Positions 26,101 through 41,400 are shown, counted from the stretch's first letter. The stretch is DNA of 64,000 nucleotides from Macrobrachium rosenbergii (GCF_040412425.1 NC_089749.1:8063662-8127661), one strand, 5' to 3'. Numbers and translations: made by a program. Notes: a model not told the origin generated them from the sequence alone.

Positions 26101-28300
26101 TCTGAGCAGTTGCAGAGTCTTGTTAAAAACAAGGAAGAATATACAGCCTAATCTTTTTACTTCTCTTGCAATGATCTGACAGTTGCAGAGCTCTTGTTGA
26201 AAAACAAGGAAAAATATGCAGCCTAACCTTTCACTTCTCTTTGCAATGATCTGAGCAGTTGCAGAGTCTTGTTGCAAAAACAAGGAAAAATATGCAGCCA
26301 AACATTTCACTTCTTTTGCAATGATCTGAACAGTTGCAGAGTCTTGTTGCAAAAACAAGGAAGAATATACAGCCCAACCTTTCACTTCTCTTGCAATGAT
26401 CTGAGCAGTTGCAGAGTCTTGTTGCAAAAACAAGGAAGAATACAGCCAAACCTTTCCACTTCTCTTTGCAATGATCTGAGCAGTTGCAGAGTCTTGTTTG
26501 CAAAACAAGGAAGAATATGCAGCTAACCTTTTCACTTCTCTTGCAATGATCTGAGCAGTTGCAGTCTTGTTGCAAAACAAGGAAGAATATACAGCCCTAA
26601 CCTTTTCATTGCAATGATCTGAGCAGTTGCCCAAAGTCTTGTTGCAAAAACAAGGAAGAATATGCAGCCTAACCTTTCACTTCTCTTGCAATGATCTGAG
26701 CAGTTGTAGAGTCTTGTTGCAAAACAAGGGAAGAATATACAGCCCAACCTTTCACTTCTCTGCAATGATCTGAGCAGTTGCAGAGTCTTGTTGCAAAAAC
26801 AAGGAAAATATAGCCAACCTTTCACTATCTTTCAATGATCCCCAGAGCAGTTGCAGAGTCTTGTTACAAAAACAAGGAAAAATATACAGCCCAACCTTTC
26901 ACTTCTCTTGCAATGATCTGAGCAGATGCAGAGTCTTTAGTCAAGGGCATTGCAAAAACAAGGAAGAATATACAAATAACCTTTCACTTCTCTTGCAATG
27001 ATCTGAGCAGTTGCAGAGTCTTGTTGCAAAAACAAGGAAGAATATACAGCCTAACCTTTCACTTCTCTTGCAATGATCTGAGGCAGTTGCAGAGTCTTGT
27101 TACAAAACAAGGAAGAATATATGCAACCTTTCACTTCTCTTGCAATGATCTGAGCAGTTGCAGAGTCTTGTTGCAAAAATAAGGAAGAAGATACAGCTCT
27201 GAACCTTTCTACTTCTCTTGCAATGATCTGAGCAGTTGCAGAGTCTTGATGAAAAACAAGAAAGAATATACAGCCCAACCTTTCACTTCTCTTGCAATGA
27301 TCTGAGCAGTTGCAGAGTCTTGTTGAAAAAACAAGAGAATATACAGCCCAACCTTTCACTTCTCTTACAATGATCAGACAGTTGCAGAGTCTTGTTAAAA
27401 ACAAGGAAGAATATACAGCCCAACCTTTCACTTCTCTTGCAATGATCTGAGCAGGTTGCAGAGTCTTGTTATAAAACAAGGGAAGAATATACAGCCCAAC
27501 TTTTCACTTCTACTTAAAACATCTGAGCAGTTTGCAGAGTCTTGTTGCAAAAAAACAAGGAAGATATACAGCCCAACCTTTCACTTCTCTTGCAATGATC
27601 TGAGAAGTTGCAGAGTCTTGTTAAACAAGAAAGAATATACAGCCTAACCTTTTACTTCTCTTGCAATGATCTGAGCAGTTGCAGAGTCTTGTTGCAAAAA
27701 CAAGGAAGAATATACAGCCTCTTGCAACTGAGCAGTTTTCACAAGGAAAGATTCCTTTCACTTCTCTTAACATCTGAGCAGTTGCAGAGTCTTGAAAAAA
27801 ACAAGGAAAAATATGCAGCCAAAATTTTACTTCTCTTGCAATGATCTGAGCAGTTGCAGACAGTCTTGTTGCAAAACAAGAAAAATATGCAGCCAAACCT
27901 TTCCACTTCTCTTTTAAATGATCTGAGTAGTTCTAGAGTCTTGTTGCAAAATGAAAAAATATACAGCCCAACCTTTCACTTCTCTTGCAATGATCTGAGG
28001 CAGTTGCAGAGTCTTGTTGCAAAAACAAGGGAAGAATATACAGCTAAACCTTTTTACTTCTTGCAATGATCTGAGCAGTTGCAGAGTCTTGTTGTAAAAA
28101 CAAGGAAAAAATATGCAGCCAAACCTTTCTACTCTCTTGCAATGATCTGAGAGTAGCTGTGCAGAGTCTTGTTGCAAAAATAAGGAAAAATATGCAGCTA
28201 AATCCTTTCTACTTCTCTTGCAACAGATCTGATAGCTGTGAGTCTTGTTGCAAAACAAGGAAAAATATGCAGCCTAACCTTTTCACTTCTCTTTGCAATG
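20130..28300 (+). repeat. Indel-rich satellite block
   Basis: Monomers are irregular, with many extra T bases (CCTTTTCAC, CTTTGCAATG), lost segments and AACAAGAAAGAATATACAG variants. Perfect 75-bp spacing is rare here. Confidence 0.75.
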
Positions 28301-31300
28301 ATCTGAGCAGATGCAGAGTCTTGTTGCAAAACAAGGAAAATATGCAGCCAAACTCTTCACTTCTTTTCCAATGATCTGGAGAAGTTGCAGAGTCTTGTTG
28401 CAAAACAAGGAAGAATATACAGTCCAAACCTTTCACTTCTCTTGCAATGATCTGAGCAGTTTCAGAGTCTTGTTGCAAAAACAAGGAAGAATATACAGCC
28501 TAACCTTTCACTTCTTTTGCAATGATCTGAGCAGTTGCAGAGTCTTGTTGCAAAAACAAGGAAAAATATGCAGCCAAACCTTTCACTTCTCTTGCAATGA
28601 TCTGAGCAGTTGCAGAGTCTTGTTGCAAAAACAAGGAAAAATATGCAGCCAAACCTTTCACTTCTCTTGCAATGATCTGAGCAGTTTCAGAGTCTTGTTG
28701 CAAAAACAAGGAAGAATATACAGCCTAACCTTTCACTTCTCTTGCAATGATCTGAGCAGTTGCAGAGTCTTGTTGCAAAAAAATATGCAAGGAAAAATAT
28801 ACAGCCAAACCTTTCACTTCTCTTGCAATGATCTGAGCAGTTGCAGAGTCTTGTTGCAAAAACAGGGAAGAATATACAGCCAAACCTTTCACTTCTCTTG
28901 CAATGATCTGAGCAGATGCAGAGTCTTGTTGCAAAAACAAGGAAGAATATGCAGCCAAACCTTTCACTTCTCTTGCAATGATCTGAGCAGTTGCAGAGTC
29001 TTGTTGCAAAAACAAGGAAGAATATACAGCCCAACCTTTCACTTCTCTTGCAATGATCTGAGCAGTTGCAGAGTCTTGTTGCAAAAACAAGGAAAAATAT
29101 GCAGCCAAACCTTTCACTTCTCTTGCAATGATCTGAGCAGTTGCAGAGTCTTGTTGCAAAACAAGGAAAAAATATACAGCCCAACCTTTCACTTCTCTTG
29201 CAATGATCTGAGCAGTTGCAGAGTCTTGTTGCAAAAACAAGGAAAAATATGCAGCCAAACCTTTCACTTCAGACTTGTTGCAAAAACAAGGAAGAATATA
29301 CAACCCTAACCTTTCACTTCTTTTGCAATTGCAGAGTCTTGTTGCAAAAACAAGGAAGAATATACAGCCTAACCTTTCACTTCTCTTGCAATGATCTGAG
29401 CAGTTGCAGAGTCTTGTTGCAAAAACAAGGAAAAATATGCAGCCAAACCTTTCACTTCTTTTTGCAATGATCTGAGCAGTTTCAAGTCTTGTTGCAAAAA
29501 CAAGGAAGAATATTCAACTTTCACTTCTCTTGCAATGATCTGAGCAGTTGCAGAGTCTTGTTGCAAAAACAAGGAAAAATATGCAGCCAAACCTTTCACT
29601 TCAATTTGCAATGATCTTGAAAACAAGTTGCAACCTTTCACTTCTCTTGAGTCTTGTTGCAAAAACAAGGAAAAATATGAAACCTTTCATTCTTTTGCAA
29701 TGATCAGCCAAAAACAAGGAGTATTGTTTCAAATGATCTGAGCAGTTGCAGAGTCTTGTTGCAAAACAAGGAAGAATATACAGCCTAACCTTTCACTTCT
29801 CTTGCAATGATCTGAGCAGTTGCAGAGTCTTGTTTGTTGCAAAACAAGGAAGAATATACAGCCCAACCTTTCACTTCTCTTGCAATGATCTGAGCAGTTG
29901 CAGAGTCTTGTTGCAAAAACAAGAAAGAATATACAGCCTAACCTTTCACTTCTCTTGCAATGATCTGAGCAGTTGCAGAGTCTTGTTGCAAAAACAAGGA
30001 AAATATGCAGCCAAACCTTTCACTTCTTTTGCAATCTGATCTGAACAAAAACAAGTTGCAGATCTGTCTCTTGTTGCAAAAACAAGGAAGAATATACAGC
30101 CTAACCAACTGAGCTTTCAAAAACAAGGAAAAATTCTCTTGCAAATGATCTGAGCAGTTGCAGAGTCTTGTTGCAAAAACAAGGAAAAACAAGAATATAC
30201 AGCCCTTTCAAATGATCCTTTCAAAAACTTCTCTTTCAATGATCTGAGCAGTTGCAGAGTCTTGTTGCAAAAACAAGGAAGAATATACAGCCTAACCTTT
30301 CACTTCTCTTGCAATGATCTGAGCAGTTGCAGAGTCTTGTTGCAAAAACAAGGAAGAATATACAGCCTAACCTTTCACTTCTCTTGCAATGATCTGAGCA
30401 GTTGCAGAGTCTTGTTGCAAAAACAAGGAAGAATATACAGCCTAACCTTTCACTTCTCTTGCAATGATCTGAGCAGTTGCAGAGTCTTGTTGCAAAAACA
30501 AGGAAAAAATATGCTGCAATGATCTGAGTTTGCAGAGTCTTGTTGCAAAAACAAGGAAGAATATACAGCCTAACCTTTCACTTCTCTTGCAATGATCTGA
30601 GCAGTTGCAGAGTCTTGTTGCAAAAACAAGGAAAATATGCAGCCAACCTTTCACTTCTCTTGCAATGATCTGAGCAGTTGCAGAGTCTTGTTGCAAAACA
30701 AGGAAGAATATACAGCCTAACCTTTCACTTCTCTTGCAATGATCTGAACAGAGTCTTGTTGCAAAAACAAGGAAGAATTACAGCCTAACCTTTTACTTCT
30801 CTTGCAATGATCTGAGCAGTTGCAGAGTCTTGTTGCAAAAACAAAAACAATATACAGGAAAAGCAGTTGCAGAGTCTTGTTGCAAAAACAAGGAAAATAT
30901 GCAGCCAAACCTTTCACTTTCAATGATCTGAGCAGTTGCAGAGTCTTTGCAAAAACAAGGAAGAATATACAGCCTAACCTTTCACTTCTCTTGCAATGAT
31001 CTGAGTTGCAGAGTCTTGTTGCAAAAACAAGGAAGAATATACAGCCTAACCTTTCACTTCTCTTGCAATGATCTGAGCAGTTGCAGTCTTGTTGCAAAAC
31101 AAGGAAGAATATACAGCCTAACCTTTCACTTCTCTTGCAATGATCTGAGCAGTTGCAGAGTCTTGTTGCAAAAACAAGGAAGAATATACAGCCTTGTTGC
31201 AACCTTTCACTTCTCTTGCAATGATCTGAGCAGTTGCAGAGTCTTGTTGCAAAAACAAGGAAGAATATACAGCCTAACCTTTCACTTCTCTTGCAATGAT

Positions 31301-33110
31301 CTGAGCAGTTGCAGAGTCTTGTTGCAAAAACAAGGAAAAATATACAGCCTAACCTTTCACTTCTCTTGCAATGATCTGAGCAGTTGCAGAGTCTTGTTGC
31401 AAAAACAAGGAAGAATATACAGCCAAACCTTTTTCAATGATTGAGCTCTTTGTTGCAAAAACAAGGAAGAATATACATTTCATCTGAGCAGTTGCAGAGT
31501 CTTGTTGCAAAAACAAGGAAAAATATGCAGCCAAACCTTTCATAATGATCTGAGCAGCAGAGTCTTGTTGCAAAAACAAGGAAAAATATGCAGCCAAACC
31601 TTTCACTTCTCTTGCAATGATCTGAGCAGTTGCAGAGTCTTGTTGCAAAAACAAGGAAGAATATATACAACCTTTCACTTCTCTTGCAATGATCTGAGCA
31701 GTTGCAGAGTCTTGTTGCAAAAACAAGGAAGAATATACAGCCAAACCTTTCACTTCTTTTGCAATGATCTGAGCAGTTGCAGAGTCTTGTTGCAAAACAA
31801 GGAAGAATATACAGCCTAACCTTTCACTTCTCTTGCAATGATCTGAGCAGTTGCAGAGTCTTGTTGCAAAAACAAGGGAAATTATGCAGCCAAACCTTTC
31901 ACTTCTTTTGCAATGATCTGAGCAAGGGAAGAATATACAGCCTAACCTTTCACTTCTCTTGCAATGATCTGAGCAGTTGCAGAGTCTTGTTGCAAAAACA
32001 AGGAAGAATATACAGCCAAACCTTTCACTTCTCTTGCAATGATCTGAGCAGTTGCAGAGTCTTGTTGAAAAAAAGGAAGAATATACAGCCCAACCTTTTA
32101 CTTCTCTTGCAATGATCTGAGCAGATGCAAGTCTTGTTGCAAAAACAAGAAAAATATGCAGCCAAACCTTTCACTTCTCTTTGCAATGATCTGAGCAGTT
32201 GCAGAGTCTTGTTGCAAAAACAAGGAAGAATATACAGCCAAACCTTTCACTTCTCTTGCAATGATCTGAGCAGTTGCAGAGTCTTGTTGCAAAAACAAGG
32301 AAGAATATACAGCCTAACCTTTCACTTCTCTTGCAATGATCTGAGCAGTTGCAGCTTGTTGCAAAAACAAGGAAGAATATACAGCCTTTTCACTTCTCTT
32401 GCAATTCTGAGCAGTTGCAGAGTCTTGTTGCAAAAACAAGGAAGAATATACAGCCAAACCTTTTACTTCTCTTGCAATGATCTGAGCAGTTGCAGAGTCT
32501 TGTTGCAAAAACAAGGAAGAATATGCAGCCTAACCTTTCACTTCTCTTGCAATGATCTGAGCAGTTGCAGAGTCTTGTTGCAAAAACAAGGAAAAATATG
32601 CAGCCAAACCTTTCTTCTTTGCAATGATCTGAGCAGTTGCAGAGTCTTGTTGCAAAACAAGGAAAAATATACAGCCCAACCTTTCACTTCTCTTGCAATG
32701 ATCTGAGCAGTTGCAGAGTCTTGTTGCAAAAACAAGGAAAAATATGCAGCCAAACCTTTCACTTCTTTTGCAATGATCTGAGCAGTTGCAGAGTCTTGTT
32801 GCAAAAACAAGGAAGAATATACAGCCTAACCTTTCACTTCTCTTGCAATGATCTGAGCAGTTGCAGAGTCTTGTTGCAAAAACAAAGGAAGAATTTTTCA
32901 CTTCTCTTGCAATGATCTGAGCAGTTGCAGAGTCTTGTTGCAAAAACAAGGAAGAATATACAGCCCAACCTTTTCACTTCTCTTGCAATGATCTGAGCAG
33001 TTGCAGAGTCTTGTTGCAAAAACAAGGAAAAATATACAGCCCTAACCTTTCACTTCTCTTGCAATGATCTGAGCAGTTGCAGAGTCTTGTTGCAAAAACA
33101 AGGAAGAATA
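28300..33110 (+). repeat. Homogenised satellite block, mixed classes
   Basis: Long stretches of full-length units. 28,425-29,270 interleaves class 1 and class 2 markers. At 30,257, 30,332, 30,407 and 30,482 the GAGTC word recurs at exactly 75 bp with identical intervening CCTAACC-class units, so three successive identical monomers are present. Confidence 0.85.
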
Positions 33111-36100
33111 TTTTCACTTCTCTTGCAATGATCTGAGCAGTTGCAGAGTCTTGTTGCAAAAACAAGGAAGAATATACAGCAATGATCCAACTTGTTGCTT
33201 TCACTTCTCTTGCAATGATCTGAGCAGTTGCAGAGTCTTGTTGCAAAAACAAGAATAAGCCAATATCACTTCTCTTGCAATGATCTGAGCAAAGTCTTTT
33301 GCAAAAACTTCTTTTGCAATGATCTGAGCAGTTGCAGAGTCTGGCCAAAAAAACAAGGAAGAATATACAGCCCAACCTTTTCACTTCTCTTTGCAATGAT
33401 CTGAGCAGTTGCAGAGAGTCTTGTTGCAAAACAAGGAAGAATATACAGCCTAACCTCTTACTTCTCTTGCAATGATCTGAGCACTTGTGAGAGTCTTGTT
33501 GCAAAACAAGGGAAAATATACAGCCTAATACTTTCACTTCTCTTGCAATGATCTGAGCAGTTGCAGAGTCTTGTTGCAAAAACAAGGAAAATATGCAGCC
33601 AAACCTCTCACTTCATTTGCAATGATCTGAGCAGTTGCAGAGTCTTGTTACTGTAAAACAAGGGAAAAATATGCAGCCAAACAGCTTTCACTTCTTGCAA
33701 TGATCTGAGCAGTTGCAGAGAGTCTTGTTGCAAAAACAAGGAAGAATATACAGCCTAACCTTTCACTTCTCTGCAATGATCTGAGCAGTTGCAGAGAGTC
33801 TTGTTGCAAAAACAAGGGAAAAATATGCAGCAAACCTTTCACTTCTCTTGCAATGATCTGAGCAAAGGTAGAGTCTTGCTGCAAAACAAGGAAAAATATG
33901 CAGCCAAATCCCACTTCTTTTGCAATGATCTGAGCAGTTGCAGAGTCTTGTTGAAAACAAGGAAAAAATAGCCTAACTTTTCACTTCTCTTTGCAATGAT
34001 CTGAGCAGTTGCAGAGTCTTGTTGCAAAAACAAGGAAACAATATGGCAGCCAAACCTTTCACTTCTCTTTAAATGATCAGTTGCAGGAGAGTCTTGTTGC
34101 AAAAACAAGGAAAATATGCAGCTAAACCTTTCACTTCTTTTGCAAATGATCTGAGCAGTTGCAGAGTCTTGTTGAAAATAAGGAAAAATATGCAGCTCAA
34201 CCTTTTCACTTCTTTGCAATGATCTTGAGCAGTTGCAGAGTCTTGTTGCAAAAACAAGGAAGAATATACAGCCAGTAACCTTTCACTTCTCTTTTAATGA
34301 TCTGAGCAGATGTGCAGAGTCTTGTTGCAAAAACAAGGAAAAATATGCAGCCAAACTTTTCACTTCTCTTTGCAATGATCTGAGCAGTTGCAGAGTCTTG
34401 TTGCAAAACAAGGAAAATATGCAGCCTGACCTTTCACTTCTCACCAATGATCTGAGCAGTTGCAGAGTCTTGATGCAAAAACAAGGAAAATATGAACCAA
34501 ACCTTCACTTCTCTTTGCAATGATCTGAGCAGTTTCAGTCTTGTTGCAAAAACAAGGAAGAATATGCAGCCCTAACCTTTCACTTCTCTTGCAATGATCT
34601 GAGCAGTTGCAGAGTCTTGTTGCAAAAACAAGGAAGAATATACAGCCCAACCTTTCACTTCTCTTTGCAATGATCTGGAAGCAGTTGCAGAGTCTTGTTG
34701 AAAAAACAAGGAAGAATATACAGCCCAACATTTTTACTTACTCTTTGCAATGATCTGAGCAGTTGCAGAGCTCCGTTGAAAAAAAGAAAAGAATATAAAG
34801 CCCAACCTTTCACTTCTCTTTTGCAATGATCTGAGCAGTTGCAGAGTCTTGTTGCAAAAACAAGGAAAAATATGCAGCCAAACTCTTCATTACTCTTTGC
34901 AATGATCTGAACAGTTGCAGAGTCTTGTTGCAAACAAGGAAGAATATACAGCCCAACCTTTCACTTCTCTTTAATGATCTGAGCAGTTGCAGAGTCTTGT
35001 TGTAAAACAAGAAAAATATCTGAGCAGTTTGCCTTGTTAAAAACAAGGAAGGAATCAATGACCTTCATTCTTACAATGATCTGGAGCAGCTGCAGAGTCT
35101 TGTTGCAAAACAGGAAGAATATACAGCTGAACCTTTCACTTCTCTTGCAATGATCTGAGCAGTTGCAGAGTCTTGTTGCAAAAACAAGGAAAATATACAA
35201 TAACCTTTCACTTCTCTTGCAATGATCTGAGCAGTTGCAGGTGAGTCTTGTTGCAAAAACAAGGAAGAATATACAGCCCAACCTTTTCACTTCTCTTGCA
35301 ATGAGATCTGAGCAGTTGCAGAGTCTTGTTGTAAAAACAAGGAAGAATATACAGCCCAACCTTTACTTCTCTTTGCAATGATCTGAGCAGTTACAGGTCT
35401 TTGTTGAAAAACAAGAAAGAATATAACCTAAACCTTTCACTTCTCTTGCAATGATCTGAGCAGTTGCAGAGTCTTGTTGCAAAAACAAGGAAAATATGCA
35501 GCCAAACATTTCACTTCTTTTGCAAATGATCTGAACAGTTGCAGAGTCTTGTTAAAACAAGGAAGAATATACAGCCCAACCTTTCACTTCTCTTTGCAAA
35601 TGATCTGAGCAGTTGCAGAGTCTTGTTGCAAAAACAAGGAAGAATATACAGCCTAAACCTTTCACTTCTTACAATGATCTGAGCAGTTGCAGAGTCAGTT
35701 TGTTTGTGCAAAAACAAGGAAGAATATACAGCAGTTTGCAGGAAGTCTTGTTATAAAAACAAGGAAGAATATATAGTATTAAACCTTTCTCTCTGCAATG
35801 ATCTGAGCTTGTTGCAGAGTCTTGTTGCAAAAACAAGGAAGAATATACAGCCTAACCTTTCACTTCTTACAATGATCTGAATAGTTGCAGGAGTCTTGTT
35901 GCAAAACAAGGAAGAATATACAGCCCAACCTTTCACTTCTGTTGCAATCTGAGCAGTTGCAGAGTCTTGTTGCAAAACAGGGAAAAAATATGCAGCCTGA
36001 GCAGTTGCGGACTTGTTTCAAAAACAAGGAAGAATATTCACTTCATCTTGCAATGATCTGAGCAGTTGCAGAGTCTTGTTGAAAAAAACAAGAAAGAATA

Positions 36101-38040
36101 TACAGCCCAACCTTTCACTTCTCTTGCAATGATCTTGTATACAAAACAAGGGAAGAATATACAGCCAACCTTGCAGCAATGTCTTGTTGCAAAAACAAGG
36201 AAAATATACAACCAACCTTTTACTTCATTTGCAATGATCTGAGCAGTTTTGCAGAGTCTTGTTGTAAAAACAAGGAAGAATATAATAGCCCAACTTTTCA
36301 CTTCTTGCAATGATCTGAGCAGTTGCAGAGTCTTGTTGCAAAAACAAGGAAGAATTTCCTTCATAATAGCCAGTTGCAGAGTCGTGTTGCAAAAACAAGA
36401 AATTTTACTTCTTGCAATGATCTGAGCAGATGCAGAGTCTTGTTACAAAACAAGGAAAAATATGCAATAAACCTTCCTTTTCAATGATCAGGCAGTTGCA
36501 GGGTGTATTTACTACAAAACAAGGAAAAATATGCAGCCCTAACCTTTCACTTCTCTTACGTGGGCCGACAGATGCAGGTCTTGATGCAAAAACAGAAAAA
36601 ATATGCATGGAAGCCTTTCACTTCTTTTTTACTAACGTCTGAGCAGTTTCAGTCTTGTTGCAAAAACAAGGAGAATATGCAGCTAACCTTTCACTTCTCT
36701 TGCAATGATCTACAGGCAGTTGCAGAGTCTTGTTGCAAAAACAAGGAGAAGAATATACAGCCTAACCTTTCACTTCTCTTGCAATGATCTAATTGCGAGT
36801 CTTGTGCAAAGCAAGGAGAATATGCAGCTGACTTAGCACTTCTCTTGCAATGATCTGAGCAGTTGCAGAGTCTTGTTGAAAAACAAGAAAGATATACAGC
36901 CCTAACCTTTCACTTCTCACATTGAGTCTGAGCGAAGTTGCAGAAAGTCTTGTTGCAAAACTAAGGAAAATATGCAGCCAAACCTTTCACTTCTCTTGCA
37001 ATGATCTGAGCAGTTGCAGAGTCTTGTTGCAAAACAAGGAAGAATATACAGCCCAACCTTTCCCTTCTCTTGCAATGATCTGAGCAGTTGCAGAATCTTG
37101 TTAAAAAACAAGGAAGAATATTTCACATCTTGCAATGATCTGAGCAACAGAGTCTTGTTGCAAAAACAAGAAAATATACAGCCCAACCTTTCACTTCTCT
37201 TGTCTGAGCAGTTGCAGAGTCTGTTGCAAAAACAAGGAAAAAATATGCAGCCAAACCTCTTGTTGTTGCAAAAACAGAAAGAATATACAGCTAACCTTTC
37301 ACTTCTCTTGCAATGATCTGAGCAGTTGCAGAGTCTTGTTGCAAAAACAAGGAAGGATACAGCCCAACCTTTTGCTTCTCTTGCAATGATCCCAGGCTTG
37401 TTTGCAGGTCTTGATGAAAAAACAAGAAGAATATGCAGCCTAACCTTTCACTTCTCTTGCAGCCAGTCTGAGCGAGTTTGCAGAGGTCTTGTTGAAAAAC
37501 AAGAAAGAAGAATATACAGCCCAACCTTTTCACTTTTTATTGATTCTGAGCAGTTGCAGAGTCTTGTTGAAAAAACAAGGAAAAATATACAGCCCAACCT
37601 TTTACTTCTTTGCAATGATCTGAGCAGTTGCAGAAGTCTTGTTGAAAACAAGAAAGAATATACAGCCCAACCTTTCACTTCTCTTGCAATGATCTGAGCA
37701 GTTGCAGAGTCTTTTGAAAAACAAGAAAGAATATACAGCCCAACCTTTCACTTCTCTTGCAATGATCTGAACAGTTGCAGAGTCTTGTTGCAAAAACAAG
37801 GGAAGAATATACAGCCCAATCCTTTCACTTCTCTTGCAATGATCTGAGTAGTTGCAGAGTCTTGTTGCAAAAACAAGGAAGAATATACAGCCTAACCTTT
37901 CACTTCTCTTTGCAATGATCTGAGTAGTTGCAGAGTCTTGTTGCAAAACAAGGAAGAATATACAGCCTAAACTTCTCTTACAATGGTCACAGTTGCAGTC
38001 TTGTTTGCAAAAACAAGGAAGAATGATTTTGCTTCAGAGT
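33110..38040 (+). repeat. Indel-rich satellite block
   Basis: Units often read CTTTGCAATG or CTTTTAATG, with additional G or GA insertions next to TTGCAG (for example GCAGAGAGTC near 33,415 and 33,720). Fragments such as 36,360-36,660 retain only scattered words. Homogenisation is low. Confidence 0.7.
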
Positions 38041-38284
38041 CTTGAAAGCAAAGGAAAATGCAGAGTCTTGTTTGCAAAAACAAGGAAGAATATACAGCCT
38101 AACCTTTCACTTCTCTTGCAATGATCTGAGCAGTTGCAGAGTCTTGTTGCAAAAACAAGGAAAAATATGCAATAACTCTTTCACTTCATTTTGCAATGAT
38201 CTGAGTAGTTGCAGAGTCTTGTTGCAAAAACAAGGAAAAATATACAGCCCAACCAGGAAGAATTCACTTCTCTTGCAATGATCT

Positions 38285-38440
38285 GAGCAGTTGCAGAGTC
38301 TTGTTGAAAAAACAAGAAAGAATATACAGCCCAACCTTTCACTTCTCTTGCAATGATCTGAGCAGTTGCAGAGTCTTGTTGAAAAAACAAGAAAGAATAT
38401 ACAGCCCAACCTTTCACTTCTCTTGCAATGATCTGAACAG
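38285..38440 (+). repeat. GAAAAAACAAGAAAG monomer class, tandem pair
   Basis: Two successive units carry GTTGAAAAAACAAGAAAG in place of GTTGCAAAAACAAGGAAG. The class also appears singly around 20,670, 21,710, 27,330, 36,085 and 37,570, often in the indel-rich blocks. Confidence 0.7.
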
Positions 38441-41400
38441 TTGCAGAGTCTTGTTGCAAAAACAAGGAAGAATATACAGCCCAACCTTTCACTTCTCTTG
38501 CAATGATCTGAGCAGTTGCAGAGTCTTGTTGCAAAAACAAGGAAGAATATACAGCCCAACCTTTTACTTCTCTTGCAATGATCTGAACAGTTGCAGAGTC
38601 TTGCAATGAAGAATATACAGCCCAACCTTTCACTTCTCTTGCAATGATCTGAGCAGTTGCAGAGTCTTGTTGCAAACAAGGAAGAATATACAGCCCAACC
38701 TTTCACTTCTCTTGCAATGATCTGAGCAGTTGCAGAGTCTTGTTGCAAAACAAGGAAAATTGCAGCCAACCTTTCACTTCTCTTGCAATGATCTGAAGTT
38801 GCAGAGTCTTGTTGAAAAAACAAGGGAAAAATATGCAGCCAACCTTTCACTTCTTTTAAATGATCTGAGCAGTTGCAGAGTCTTGTTGCAAAACAAGGAA
38901 GAATATACAGCCAAACCTTTCACTTCTTTGCAATGATCTGAGCAGTTGCAGAGTCTTGTTGCAAAAACAAGGAAAATATGCAGCCCAACCTTTCCTTCTC
39001 TTGCAATGATCTGAGCAGTTGCAGAGTCTTGTTGCAAAACAAGGAAGAATATACAGCCTAACCTTTCACTTCTCTTTGCAATGATCTGAGCAGTTGCAGA
39101 GTCTTGTTGCAAAAACAAGGAAAATATGCAGCCAAACCTTTCACTTCTTTTGCAATGATCTGAGCAGTTGCAGAGTCTTGTTGAAAAAACAGGAAGAATA
39201 TACAGCCTAACCTTTCACTTCTTTTGCAATGAGTCTGAGCAGTTGCAGAGTCTTGTTGCAAAAACAAGGAAAAAATATGCAGCCAACCTTTCACTTCTCT
39301 TGCAATGATCTGAGCAGTTTGCAGGAGTCTTGTTGCAAAAACAAGAAGAATATACTTTTCACTTCTCTTTGTAATGATCTGAGCAGTTTCAGAGTCTTGT
39401 TGCAAAAACAAGGAAGAATATACAGCTAAACCTTTCACTTCTCTTGCAATGATCTGAGCAGTTGCAGAGTCTTGTTGCAAAAACAAGGAAGAATATACAG
39501 CCTAACCTTTCACTTCTCTTTGCAATGATCTGAGCAGATTTGCAGAGTCTTGTTGCAAAAACAAGGAAAAATATGCAGCCAAACCTTTCACTTCTCTTGC
39601 AATGATCTGAGCAGTTGCAGAGTCTTGTTGCAAAAAACAAGGAAAAATATACAGCCAACCTTTTCACTTTTCTCTTGCAATGATCTGAGCAAGAGTCTTG
39701 TTGCAAAACAAGGAAGAATATACAGCCTAACCTTTCACTTCTCTTGCAATGATCTGAGCAGTTGCAGAGTCTTGTTGCAAAAACAAGGAAAATATACAGC
39801 CCAACCTTTTCACTTCTCTTGCAATGATCTGAGCAGTTGCAGAGTCTTGTTGCAAAAACAAGGAAGAATATACAGCCCAACCTTTCACTTCTCTTGCAAT
39901 GATCTGAGCAGTTGCAGAGTCTTGTTGCAAAACAAGGAAAAATATATAAATAACCTTTCACTTCTCTTGCAATGATCTGAGCAGTTGCAGAGTCTTGTTG
40001 CAAAAACAAGGAAGAATATACAGCCCAACCTTTCACTTCTCTTGCAATGATCTGAGCAGTTGCAGAGTCTTGTTACAAAAACAAGGAAAAAATCACTTCC
40101 TTTTACTTCTCTTTGCAATGATCTGAGCAGTTGCAGATTCTTGTTGCAAAAACAAAGGAAGAATATACAGCCCAACCTTTCACTTCTCTTTGCAATGATC
40201 TGAGCAGTTGCAGAGTCTTGTTGCAAAAACAAGGAAGAATATGCAGCCCAACCTTTCACTTCTCTTGCAATGATCTTGTTAGCAAGGAAGAATGCAGAGT
40301 CTTGTTTGCAAAACAAGGAAAAATATACAGCCCAACCTTTCACTTCTCTTGCAATGATCTGAGCAGTTGCAGGGTCTTGTTGCAAAACAGGAAAAATGAC
40401 ATTTCACTTCTTTTGCAATGAGCAGTTTCAGAGTCTTGTTGCAAAAACAAGGAAGAATATACAGCCCAACCTTTCACTTCTCTTGCAATGATCTGAGCAG
40501 TTGCAGAGTCTTGTTAAAAACAAGGAAAAATATGCAGCCCAACCTTTCACTTCTCTTACAATGATCTGAGCAGTTGCAGAGTCTTGTTGCAAAACAAGGA
40601 GAGAATATACAGCCCTAACCTTTCACTTCTCTTGCAATGATCTGAGCAGTTGCAGAGTCTTGTTGCAAAAACAAGGAAAAAAGCCTATGCAGCTGAACAA
40701 GTCTTGTTGCAAAACAAGGAAAGATATACAGCCCAACCTTTCACTTCTCTTGCAATGATCTGAGCAGTTGCAGAGTCTTGTTGAAACAAAACAAAAAAGA
40801 ATACAGCAAACCTTTCACTTCAATGATCTGAGCAGTTGCAGAGTCTTGTTGAAAAAACAAGGAAAAATATGCAGCCAAACCTTTCACTTCTCTTGCAATG
40901 ATCTGAGCAGTTTACACGCAGAGTCTTGTTGCAAAACAAGGAAAAATATGCAGCCTTTCCTTCATTGCAATTTCACAGTTGCAGAGTCTTTTGCAAAAAC
41001 AATGATCCTTTCAGCAAGTTGAGCAGAGTCTTGTTGCAAAACAAGGAAGAATATATGCCCAACCTTTTACTTCTCTTGCAATGATCTGAGCAGTTGCAGA
41101 GTCTTGCAAAAACAAGGAAAAATATACAGCCTAACCTTTCACTTCTCTTGCAATGATCTGAGCAGTTGCAGAGTCTTGTTGCAAAAACAAGGAAGGAAAA
41201 TTTACTTCTTTTGCAATGATCTGCAGTTAGTCTTGTTGCAAAAACAAGGAAGAATTCACTTTTTTTCTTGCAATGATCTGAGCAGTTGCAGAGTCTTGTT
41301 GCAAAAACAAAGGAAAAATATACAGCCTAACCTTTCACTTCTTTTGCAATGATCTGAGCAGTGCAGAGTCTTGTTGCAAAAACAAGGAAAATATACAGCT